Assembly: GCA_009776625.1 (NCBI GenBank)
Contig: WRNL01000039.1
Location: forward strand, 1-12,353
DNA: 12,353 nt
Origin: Methanomassiliicoccaceae archaeon
Lineage (GTDB): Archaea; Thermoplasmatota; Thermoplasmata; Methanomassiliicoccales; Methanomethylophilaceae
Direction of reading: 5' to 3'
The translations under genes and the position numbers were made by a program. Below the pieces are notes generated by a model that was given only the letters and a program-made list of their open reading frames with translations, ran no database searches and was not told the DNA's origin. Shown in pieces: positions 1-5,544 of this stretch (within the stretch, counting starts at the first letter, position 1; every line of letters starts with the position of its first letter).

Positions 1-186
1 GGCATCGTATGACGCCCTGTGGACACGGGTCGCCATCCTCGCCGAGTTGGGCTCCTCCCGAGCCGCCTCGGCGCATGCCGCCAGGGCGGCCGACATGGAC
101 TCCCGTTCCCTACCGTTGCCAGGGAGCCTCGACTGGAAGAGCACCCTACCTAGCAGGCAGGGGATGCATTCGGGCGCATGCCTCAT
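1..186 (-). CDS. DUF89/ARMT1-family protein, N-terminal part (runs off the window)
   Basis: An open frame of exactly 62 codons reads from an ATG at 186 down to base 1 with no stop, so only the N-terminus is present. The peptide opens MRHAPECIPCLLGRVLF and later has ATRVHRASYD. The early CxxC (Cys7, Cys10) followed by a Leu-rich helix, and the downstream ATRVHR motif, are what archaeal DUF89 proteins show at these positions. Family knowledge: DUF89 (ARMT1-like) proteins are metal-dependent phosphatases proposed to clear damaged or over-reactive phosphometabolites; the metal-binding catalytic residues lie in the part outside this window. The gene is divergent from the EF-1 beta operon, with a 125-bp gap holding both promoters. 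The start is the first ATG and fits the family N-terminus. Family assignment is fairly secure; the exact substrate cannot be told. Confidence 0.72.
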   Translation of the reverse strand, partial: MRHAPECIPCLLGRVLFQSRLPGNGRERESMSAALAACAEAAREEPNSARMATRVHRASYDA

Positions 187-204
187 GCCGTTGTCAACAG
201 CTGT

Positions 205-223
205 CCAAAAGATAATGTTTTGG
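205..223. promoter_or_regulatory. Inverted repeat in the promoter of the DUF89 gene (possible operator)
   Basis: CCAAAA (205-210) and TTTTGG (218-223) form a perfect 6-bp inverted repeat around a 7-bp spacer. It lies 19 bp upstream of the minus-strand start at 186 and overlaps the palindrome GTATAC (223-228), which could serve as that gene's TATA box. A second candidate TATA, ATTATC on the minus strand, sits inside the spacer, about 25 bp from the start codon. A protein bound here would cover the promoter. The repeat is seen directly; the operator role is inferred. Confidence 0.35.
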
Positions 224-280
224 TATACTCACCGCGTGCAGGGCAGCCGTTTGCCCGCCCGCAATGCGGCCTGGGATTTC

Positions 281-291
281 TTTTATATATG
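281..291 (+). promoter_or_regulatory. TATA box of the zinc-ribbon/EF-1 beta operon
   Basis: TTTTATATATG is a strong archaeal TATA element centred near 287, about 25 bp before the ATG at 312. Archaeal transcription starts roughly 25 bp downstream of the TATA centre, so the mRNA should begin at or next to this ATG (leaderless). This rules out the in-frame ATG at 264, which lies upstream of the TATA box. Confidence 0.7.
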
Positions 292-311
292 GGGAACACA
301 TCGCCGAAACC

Positions 312-479
312 ATGGTAAAGGACAAGATATGTTCCTCATGCGGGAAGAGGCTCATAGGCCAAGGGAACACCACCTTCAAGTGCCCGAAGTGCGGGGCCTC
401 CGACATCGGGAGATGCGACCAGTGCCGCGACCAGAGCGTATCGTACGAATGCAAGAGATGCGGCTTCGCAGGGCCATGA
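312..479 (+). CDS. Small two-zinc-finger protein (HVO_2753-type, DUF1610)
   Basis: 55 residues with four Cys pairs: CSSCG, CPKCG, CDQC and CKRCG. They can form two zinc-binding pockets, and the chain ends GFAGP. This matches the small archaeal zinc-ribbon family typified by Haloferax HVO_2753, usually annotated as a putative RNA-binding protein linked to translation. The gene stands 9 bp ahead of EF-1 beta, the same order as in many euryarchaea, so both are probably on one mRNA. The ATG at 312 is chosen over an in-frame ATG at 264: the peptide between them has no family resemblance and the TATA box at 281-291 predicts transcription starting near 312. The role is not well defined beyond nucleic-acid or ribosome-associated binding. 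Confidence 0.85.
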   Translation: MVKDKICSSCGKRLIGQGNTTFKCPKCGASDIGRCDQCRDQSVSYECKRCGFAGP

Positions 480-488
480 GGGATACCC

Positions 489-758
489 ATGGGACAGATT
501 GTTGCAGTTTACGACCTCATGCCCGAGAGCACAGAGGTTGACCTCGAGTCGATTGCCGGATCCATCGCATCCGTGATCCCTAAGGGCGTCCAGATGCTGG
601 AGTCCAAGATAATGCCGGTGGCGTTCGGCCTCATGAAGGTCAACGTAGGCTTCTCGATAGACGACACCGACGAGTCCGTCGGGGGGGACCTCGAGAAGGC
701 CCTGTCCTCCATCCCTGGGATAGAGAACGTCGAATGCGTGTCGAGCACCCTCCTCTGA
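489..758 (+). CDS. ef1b: Translation elongation factor 1 beta (aEF-1B)
   Basis: 89 residues, the usual full length for the archaeal factor, which corresponds to the C-terminal guanine-exchange domain of eukaryotic eEF1B. It promotes GDP release from EF-1 alpha so that the factor can reload GTP and deliver aminoacyl-tRNA. Recognisable parts are the N-terminal strand MGQIVAVYDLMPES, the segment PVAFGLMKVNV and the C-terminal IENVECVSSTLL, in the beta-alpha-beta order of a ferredoxin-like fold. A Shine-Dalgarno-like GAGGG (478-482) overlaps the stop of the zinc-finger gene and sits 6 bp before the ATG, so translation of the second gene is probably SD-driven while the first is leaderless. The gene ends in a convergent gap facing malic enzyme. 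Confidence 0.96.
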   Translation: MGQIVAVYDLMPESTEVDLESIAGSIASVIPKGVQMLESKIMPVAFGLMKVNVGFSIDDTDESVGGDLEKALSSIPGIENVECVSSTLL

Positions 759-775
759 GGGGGCGGTTTCTTTTC

Positions 776-806
776 CAAGGGGCAGGGCGTCACGCCCGCC
801 CCCTTG
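776..806. terminator. Long GC-rich hairpin in the convergent gap after EF-1 beta
   Basis: The arms CAAGGGG (776-782) and CCCCTTG (800-806) pair. Inside them GGGCG (785-789) pairs with CGCCC (793-797) around a TCA loop, with small bulges between. It lies just after a pyrimidine-rich TTTCTTTTCC (767-776) that follows the EF-1 beta stop. The T-rich run is the likelier plus-strand termination signal; the hairpin could protect or define 3' ends on either strand. Confidence 0.4.
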
Positions 807-812
807 TTCCAT

Positions 813-843
813 AAAAGCCCTGCGGGCATCGCCCCGCGCAGGG
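813..843 (-). terminator. Hairpin plus T-run downstream of malic enzyme
   Basis: On the minus strand CCCTGCG and CGCAGGG (bases 837-843 and 818-824) form a 7-bp stem around a GC-rich loop, followed by CTTTTAT (817-811). It starts 34 bp after the malic enzyme stop. The stem followed by a T-run looks like an intrinsic terminator. In archaea the T-run alone is often enough, so the contribution of the stem is uncertain. Confidence 0.5.
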
Positions 844-876
844 ATGAGAAAATGAGAAGTGGGGTGACCCCCACGT

Positions 877-2235
877 TTACTTGAACGCCGGCAGGGGGTC
901 CGCTATGTACCCGCTCTTCATCATCTGGTCGGTGACGGCCCTGGACCTCCTTATTATGAAGTCCGCCCTGTCGAAGAGCTCCTGGCGGCTTAGTTTCAGG
1001 CGGGCGATGCCCTGCTCCTGCGCTTTCATGGCGACGGCCACAGCCTCCCTCGGGAACGGCTCGATCTCGCTCATCGTCGGGACGATGTACTCCTCGTGTA
1101 TCCCCTTCTCCTCCGCGCACTTCGCCAGCTCCTCTGCCGCCGCTATGCACATCTCGTCGGTGATCGTCTTGGCCCTGACGTCGAGCACGCCGCGGAATAT
1201 CGCCGGGAACCCCATCGAGTTGTTCACCTGGTTCGGGAAGTCCGAACGCCCCGTGGCGAATATCTTGACGCCGTTCTCCTTAGCCTCCCACGGCCACATC
1301 TCCGGGATGGGGTTCGCCGTCGCGAACACGACGGGGTCGTCCGCCATGAGCTTGCAGTACTCCGCCGGGATCGTCCCGGGGCCGGGCGCCGAGGCCGCTA
1401 TGAGTATGTCCGCGCCCTCCATAGCCTCCTTCATGCCCCCTGACTTCCCTGCGCCGTTGGTCTTCTGGCATATCTCCCACTTCTGCCTGAAGTCGTTCTT
1501 CACGTCCTCCCTGGTGAGGTTCAGTATGCCCTTGGAGTCGCACATGCAGAGCTTCTTCGGGTCGAACCCGGTTGCGAGCAGGAGCCTGGCTATCGCGATG
1601 CATGCCGCGCCGGCACCGACTACGGTCAGGTTCGCGTCGGAGAACTTCTTCCCGACGAGCTTCATGGCGTTGATTGCCGCCGCCACGGTGACGCACGCCG
1701 TCCCCTGCTGGTCGTCGTGCCACACCGGGATCTTGCAGTCCCTCCTGAGCTCGTCCAGGATGTCGAAGCACTTCGGGTTGGAGATGTCCTCGAGGTTTAT
1801 CCCGCCGAAGGACGGCGCGATGAGCCTGACGGTCTCGATTATCTTCTCGGGATCCTTCGTGTCGAGGCATATCGGGACACTGTCCACGCCGCCGAGGTAC
1901 TTGAAGAGCATCGATTTCCCTTCCATCACGGGCATCGCGGCCTCCGGCCCGATGTTCCCGAGACCCAGCACGCGGGTGCCGTCCGAGACCACCGCGATCG
2001 TGTTCCACTTGCAGGTGTGCTCGTACACCATGTCAGGGTTCTTCTGGATGTCCCTGCATGGCTCCGCCACGCCGGGCGAGTACCAGATCGCGAAGTCGTT
2101 GAACGACCTCACACATGCCTTCGGCACCACCTCTATCTTACCCCCGTAATACTTGTGGAGCACCATCGCGTCCTGCCCAGGCTTCTTCGCCCTTTCAAGA
2201 CGCTCCTCAACCGTCAGCTCTTTCTCGTTTACCAT
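877..2235 (-). CDS. maeB: Malic enzyme (oxaloacetate-decarboxylating malate dehydrogenase)
   Basis: 452 residues. Catalyses oxidative decarboxylation of malate to pyruvate and CO2 with NAD(P)+, a cytosolic link between C4 acids and pyruvate. The N-terminal catalytic domain shows WYSPGVAEP (Tyr52), EGKSMLFK (Lys107, Lys112), the metal-ligand motif NLEDI (Glu149, Asp150) and HDDQQGTA (Asp174/175). The Rossmann motif VVGAGAACIAIA begins near residue 205. The length fits the short malic enzyme; there is no C-terminal phosphotransacetylase-like domain as in the long bacterial MaeB. The cofactor preference cannot be read from sequence alone. The ATG at 2235 is fixed by a strong GGAGG (2243-2247) 7 bp upstream. 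Unlike most genes here it has a 5' leader of roughly 45-50 nt, and that leader contains a palindromic operator candidate, so it is probably regulated at transcription. Confidence 0.95.
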   Translation of the reverse strand: MVNEKELTVEERLERAKKPGQDAMVLHKYYGGKIEVVPKACVRSFNDFAIWYSPGVAEPCRDIQKNPDMVYEHTCKWNTIAVVSDGTRVLGLGNIGPEAAMPVMEGKSMLFKYLGGVDSVPICLDTKDPEKIIETVRLIAPSFGGINLEDISNPKCFDILDELRRDCKIPVWHDDQQGTACVTVAAAINAMKLVGKKFSDANLTVVGAGAACIAIARLLLATGFDPKKLCMCDSKGILNLTREDVKNDFRQKWEICQKTNGAGKSGGMKEAMEGADILIAASAPGPGTIPAEYCKLMADDPVVFATANPIPEMWPWEAKENGVKIFATGRSDFPNQVNNSMGFPAIFRGVLDVRAKTITDEMCIAAAEELAKCAEEKGIHEEYIVPTMSEIEPFPREAVAVAMKAQEQGIARLKLSRQELFDRADFIIRRSRAVTDQMMKSGYIADPLPAFK

Positions 2236-2242
2236 GTATTTT

Positions 2243-2247
2243 CCTCC
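2243..2247 (-). promoter_or_regulatory. Shine-Dalgarno site of malic enzyme
   Basis: The minus strand reads GGAGG seven bases before the ATG at 2235, a near-perfect match to the archaeal anti-SD. It stands out because most first genes in this window look leaderless. Confidence 0.75.
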
Positions 2248-2251
2248 TTGG

Positions 2252-2283
2252 TTTTACGAATTTCGTAATTTTTTTTACGAATT
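2252..2283. promoter_or_regulatory. Palindrome plus phased third half-site in the malic enzyme leader (operator candidate)
   Basis: TTACGAA-T-TTCGTAA (2254-2268) is a perfect 15-bp palindrome. An 11-bp copy of its left side, TTTTACGAATT, occurs at 2252-2262 and again at 2273-2283, exactly 21 bp apart, or two helical turns. There are thus three half-sites on one DNA face. The block lies between the predicted malic enzyme transcription start and its ribosome binding site, where a bound dimeric repressor would block elongation or initiation. The geometry is seen directly; the regulator and its signal are unknown. Confidence 0.6.
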
Positions 2284-2302
2284 GCAGACAACATGATTAC
2301 TC

Positions 2303-2315
2303 TTATAATATTTAA
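2303..2315 (-). promoter_or_regulatory. TATA region of malic enzyme
   Basis: The minus strand reads TTAAATATTATAA, the most AT-rich box upstream of malic enzyme. Counting about 25 bp downstream puts the transcription start near 2284, at the upstream edge of the operator repeat. Confidence 0.5.
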
Positions 2316-2386
2316 CAGTGTTCGACAATCAACATATTCCCGCCGCTTTGCTTCGACATTTGATTCATCCCAGTGACACCACAGCC

Positions 2387-2396
2387 TTTATTTATA
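2387..2396 (+). promoter_or_regulatory. TATA box of the radical SAM gene
   Basis: TTTATTTATA is centred about 32 bp before the ATG at 2424. The predicted transcription start falls within a few bases of that ATG, giving a leaderless or very short-leader mRNA. It also excludes the in-frame ATG at 2373. Confidence 0.55.
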
Positions 2397-2423
2397 CGCA
2401 GTCCGCGATTCCAAGGCTCGTAC

Positions 2424-4046
2424 ATGACAAAGGACATCAGGGTGGCCCTGATAGACGGCTACATCGACGACCCCGCCGCATTGGGCGTCCCGCCCTACAT
2501 CTCCCCCATGGCGAGGTCGATAGCGGGGGCGGCCGCCGATGCCGGGGCGGAGGTGGAATACGTCACGATCGATATGCTTAGGGGAGGGAAGAGTCCGCCC
2601 GACGCCGATGTCAGCGTGGTCCTCTCCGGGAGCACGGTACCTGGGAAGTACCTCAGGTCCATGCCAATGTCAGCGAAGGAGCTGGAGGGTCTGACCCCGA
2701 GGCTCAGGGGCTGGAAGCTCGTAGGCGGGTCGGCCGCCTCCTCCCCGGTCGCCGGGATGTTCGACTTCTCGATGAGGACTGACCCGGCGGCGTCGCTGTA
2801 CGACGGCATGACGGGTAAGGAGGTCGGCGAGCGGCACCGCACCCTCGACGAATGGAACAGGTGGATGCTCCTGGGCGCAGGGATAGTGACCCAGCACCAG
2901 GATTTCCCGCATCCTCTGATCGCAGAGCTGGAGACGTACAGGGGATGCCACAGGTACAGGAGCGGAGGCTGCTCGTACTGCATAGAGCCGCTCAAAGGGA
3001 AGCCGCTGATGCGCTCGCCCGGCGACATCGTCGCCGAGGCCGAGGCCCTCGTGTCCCTGGGCGTGAGGAACATAAGGGTCGGCGGGCAGACATGCATAGT
3101 CTCCTACGGGTCGGAGGACTGCTCCGACCCCCCAAGGCCGGACCCCGTCGCGGTAAGGGAACTGTTCTCGGGCCTAGCGGCCCTCGGTCTGGACGTGCTG
3201 CACGTGGACAACGCTAACCCTGCCGTCATTTCCGCCTACCCTGACGAGTCGAGGGACATCCTCATGACGCTGGCCGAATGCTGCACATCAGGCAACGTCC
3301 TTGCCCTCGGGCTGGAGTCGGCGGACCCCGCCGTGTTCAGGGAGAACAACCTCAACTGCACCCCTGAGCAGCTGATGGACGCTGTCAGGCTCATCAACGA
3401 GGTCGGGGGGGACCGTGGGCCCACCGGTCTGCCGAGGCTGCTGCCTGGAATCAACATAATCTGCGGCCTTGACGGGGAGACGGCCGCCACCTATGGCCAC
3501 AACATGGGCATTCTGAAGAGGATATCGGACGAGGGGCTCATGGTCAGGCGCATCAACATACGCCAGGTGATGCCGCTCAGGAAGGATTTCCATACGAGGG
3601 TGGACAAACAGGGGTTCAAAAAGTTCAAAGAGGCCGTGAGGGGGGAGGTCGACCGGGAGATGCTGAGTCGCGTCGCGCCCGAAGGGACGATCCTCAAGGA
3701 CGTCCTCATGGAGATCCACGACGGGAACACCACCTTCGGGAGGCAGGTCGGGACGTACCCCCTCCTGGTCGGCATCCCCTACAAGACGGAGCTTGGATCC
3801 TCCCATGACGTGGCCGTCATAGGCTGGGGGTTCCGGTCGGTGACCGGGATCACCGTCCCTTTCGACGTCAACACCATGCCGATGTCCGCGATAGAGGGGC
3901 TTCCCGGCATCGGCAAGAAGAGGGCTGCGAGGATAGTATTGGGCAGGCCGTACGGTTCGTTCAATGATTTGAGCGATGCCATAGACGACCGCGCCGCCTT
4001 AGAGAATCTTCGTGGAATAATCTCCTTATCCCAATCAGGCGACTGA
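2424..4046 (+). CDS. Radical SAM protein with C-terminal helix-hairpin-helix (COG1031-like)
   Basis: 540 residues from the ATG at 2424. An N-terminal region (1-110), including SPMARSIAGAAADAGAEVEY, resembles the Rossmann-like leader of B12-binding-type radical SAM enzymes. The cluster motif is TYRGCHRYRSGGCSYCIEP, giving Cys175, Cys183 and Cys186: CX7CX2C instead of the usual CX3CX2C. A TIM-barrel-like core follows. Residues about 415-470 (GNTTFGRQVGTYPLLVGIP, then VAVIGWGFRSVTGI) look like a small beta-barrel of TRAM type; this is a weak call. The last 54 residues hold a helix-hairpin-helix (IEGLPGIGKKRAARIVLG). The order fits COG1031, archaeal radical SAM proteins with a C-terminal HhH, whose reaction is not established to my knowledge. 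HhH and possible TRAM parts suggest a nucleic-acid substrate, for example tRNA or rRNA. It stands alone, divergent from malic enzyme. Confidence 0.85.
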   Translation: MTKDIRVALIDGYIDDPAALGVPPYISPMARSIAGAAADAGAEVEYVTIDMLRGGKSPPDADVSVVLSGSTVPGKYLRSMPMSAKELEGLTPRLRGWKLVGGSAASSPVAGMFDFSMRTDPAASLYDGMTGKEVGERHRTLDEWNRWMLLGAGIVTQHQDFPHPLIAELETYRGCHRYRSGGCSYCIEPLKGKPLMRSPGDIVAEAEALVSLGVRNIRVGGQTCIVSYGSEDCSDPPRPDPVAVRELFSGLAALGLDVLHVDNANPAVISAYPDESRDILMTLAECCTSGNVLALGLESADPAVFRENNLNCTPEQLMDAVRLINEVGGDRGPTGLPRLLPGINIICGLDGETAATYGHNMGILKRISDEGLMVRRINIRQVMPLRKDFHTRVDKQGFKKFKEAVRGEVDREMLSRVAPEGTILKDVLMEIHDGNTTFGRQVGTYPLLVGIPYKTELGSSHDVAVIGWGFRSVTGITVPFDVNTMPMSAIEGLPGIGKKRAARIVLGRPYGSFNDLSDAIDDRAALENLRGIISLSQSGD

Positions 4047-4094
4047 GGGGCGGGCTGCTGCTATCCTCGTCGACGGACGGCCTGCCGTAGGAAG

Positions 4095-4103
4095 CTATAT
4101 AAC
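4095..4103 (+). promoter_or_regulatory. TATA box without a convincing protein gene behind it
   Basis: CTATATAAC is a good archaeal TATA element centred near 4099, so transcription should start near 4125. The first ATG downstream (4139) opens only a 70-codon frame that does not look like protein. The RNA candidate at 4125-4346 begins where this promoter would start. The T-rich CTTTTCTTAT at 4111-4120 could also terminate transcripts coming from the radical SAM gene. Confidence 0.55.
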
Positions 4104-4124
4104 GTTGTAACTTTTCTTATTCCA

Positions 4125-4346
4125 TAGGCGGTGGGTCGATGTCCCCCGAAGAGTGGCCCGTAAGGTGGAACCATACCTGTTTCGCTTTATGGCGGCTCGA
4201 GGATGACCTCGATCACCAAGGGACCGAAACAGATCCTTATCCGGATGCTCCGGGTCTCATTGGCGGTTATCATACCACCTCCTGCCCAGGATGGTCCGGG
4301 TCGCCGCGCTGGTTGGATAAAGCGCGGCGTCCCGGGCTTCCCACCA
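4125..4346 (+). ncRNA. Candidate structured RNA, unknown family
   Basis: Paired segments found by eye: a closing stem GGTGGG (4130-4135) with CCCACC (4340-4345); CTGTTTCG (4177-4184) with CGAAACAG (4225-4232); inside it TCGAGG (4197-4202) with CCTCGA (4207-4212); a hairpin ATCCGGA (4239-4245) with TCCGGGT (4249-4255), one G-U pair; and a long helix 4293-4310 with 4321-4338, 17 pairs with one T-T mismatch, two wobbles and a 10-nt loop. Together they form a closed multi-branch structure starting about 5 nt after the start predicted from the TATA box at 4095-4103. I do not recognise it: the SRP RNA helix 8 motif, RNase P conserved blocks and tRNA arms are not present. Alternatives are a short protein gene (ATG 4139, 70 codons, with GGTGGG as SD) or a decayed gene. 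In the overlapping 4203-4484 frame CGN arginine codons dominate instead of AGG, unlike the neighbours, which argues against coding. Confidence 0.35.
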
Positions 4347-4511
4347 TGTAGGCGTTTCGATGATGCATCCATAGGAAAAATAGCCGACAGTGGAAATACC
4401 ACCCTTGGTAGTGATCGGACGCTGGAACGCCCCGTTCTGGATGTTTCCGCGCCCGACACAAACGACCGAGGATGCAAAACCTAAACTACCCTTTACAACA
4501 TAGGAACGCGC
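4347..4511. other. Non-coding stretch before priL
   Basis: No convincing gene is seen here. Two small hairpins are present: TACCA/TGGTA at 4397-4410 with a 4-nt loop, and GAACG/CGTTC at 4425-4437. They may belong to the 3' part of a longer transcript from the promoter at 4095-4103. A weak TATA-like CTAAACTAC (4481-4489) lies about 26 bp before the priL ATG and could drive a leaderless priL mRNA; AGGAA (4502-4506) is a possible SD. Confidence 0.4.
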
Positions 4512-5543
4512 ATGGACTCCCTCCAGGTCTCGAGGTACCCCTTCCTGAGGGGGGCCGCCCGGTTCGCCGAGGAGAACTCGGCCGACATCGAGTCGCTCAT
4601 CAGCTCGCCGTCCTACGAGAACGCCAGGAAGAGGGGGCTCGAGCGCGTGCTCGATGCTATATCCCAGCACAAGGTCGGCAACGTCTCCCTCCTACAGGAG
4701 TACGACAGGCTGATGGAGGTCCTCTCGTACCCTTATGCGAGGATGATCGTGTCCTGCGTCAACGACCGTTTCCTCACGAAGAGGTACGCCCTCGCCGAGG
4801 CGTCGAGGATGAACGACCTCCTCTCGGAGGACCGAGGGTCGGAGATCATCGTCGCGGAGGAGCTCGAGGTCGTGTCCTCCCTCGATGCGGAGGGCAGGAT
4901 AAGGATGCACTTCAGCGACTACCTCAGGTTCTCCCACACCATGAAGGCACTCGAGTGGAAGCTCATCAACACGGACCTGAGGGGCGGGTACGTGCACCTG
5001 GAGCCGGACAAGTTCGACAGGCTCCTCCAGAACGCGCTCCAAGAGAGGATCGAATCGGAGCTGCCGCTGGACGTCCCCGCCGGGCTCAGGAGGGCGATGA
5101 AGGGCCACATCGACCACGTCTCCATCATGCTCGCTGACGCCAAGAAGATGCTGAGCCCCACCGGGGGCGAGGGCATGAACCCGGATTACCTCCCCCCCTG
5201 CATAAAGGCGATACTGGCGAGCGCCCAGAACGGGGTGAACCTGCCCCACAGCGCCAGGTTCGCGCTCGTCTCGTACCTCAACGCGCTCGGCCTCACCTAC
5301 GACCAGATAATACAGCTGTTCGCACAGTCCCCCGACTTCGACGAATCTAAGTCCAGCTACCAGATAAAGCACATAACCGGGGAGGACAGGGGCAGGGAGG
5401 GGTACACCCCCCCGGAATGCGCAACCATGAGGACCCACGGCATATGCTTCGACCCGGAGCCCCTCTGCGAGAAGATCAAGCACCCCCTCTCCTATTACAG
5501 GATAAAATCGGGCAACGTGCCCAAGAAAGAAGAGAACGCCTGA
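4512..5543 (+). CDS. priL: DNA primase large subunit PriL
   Basis: 343 residues, normal for archaeal PriL. It pairs with the catalytic subunit PriS (not in this window) to make primers for chromosomal replication; PriL holds the iron-sulphur domain needed for initiation. The N-terminal helical half starts MDSLQVSRYPFLRGAARFAEE, matching the family opening RYPFL. The four cluster cysteines are visible in order: Cys230 (PPCIKAIL), Cys303 and Cys312 (CATMRTHGIC), Cys319 (PLCEKIKHPLSYY). The HPLSYY segment is typical of the C-terminal domain. The ATG at 4512 gives the family N-terminus. It ends 1 bp from the convergent CDP-alcohol phosphatidyltransferase stop, leaving no room for a terminator between the two. 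The upstream 465-bp region is noncoding or RNA-like. Confidence 0.95.
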   Translation: MDSLQVSRYPFLRGAARFAEENSADIESLISSPSYENARKRGLERVLDAISQHKVGNVSLLQEYDRLMEVLSYPYARMIVSCVNDRFLTKRYALAEASRMNDLLSEDRGSEIIVAEELEVVSSLDAEGRIRMHFSDYLRFSHTMKALEWKLINTDLRGGYVHLEPDKFDRLLQNALQERIESELPLDVPAGLRRAMKGHIDHVSIMLADAKKMLSPTGGEGMNPDYLPPCIKAILASAQNGVNLPHSARFALVSYLNALGLTYDQIIQLFAQSPDFDESKSSYQIKHITGEDRGREGYTPPECATMRTHGICFDPEPLCEKIKHPLSYYRIKSGNVPKKEENA

Positions 5544-5544
5544 G

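Noticed and set aside
264..311. Upstream ATG that would lengthen the zinc-finger protein by 16 residues
   Set aside because: It lies upstream of the TATA box at 281-291, and family members begin close to the first Cys pair.
881..2149. A 422-codon plus-strand open frame opposite malic enzyme
   Set aside because: It is the antisense shadow of a clearly recognised enzyme in GC-rich DNA; the peptide has no domain pattern and the malic enzyme motifs are complete on the other strand.
4139..4351. A 70-codon plus-strand frame with ATG, a possible SD (GGTGGG) and an upstream TATA box
   Set aside because: The peptide is rich in Trp, Pro and Gly with no recognisable motif, arginine and other codon choices differ from the neighbours, and the same bases form strong RNA stems. 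Kept only as an alternative to the RNA candidate.
4360..4366. C-box-like ATGATGC, suggesting a C/D box guide RNA
   Set aside because: The last base does not fit RUGAUGA and no CUGA D box was found between it and the priL start.
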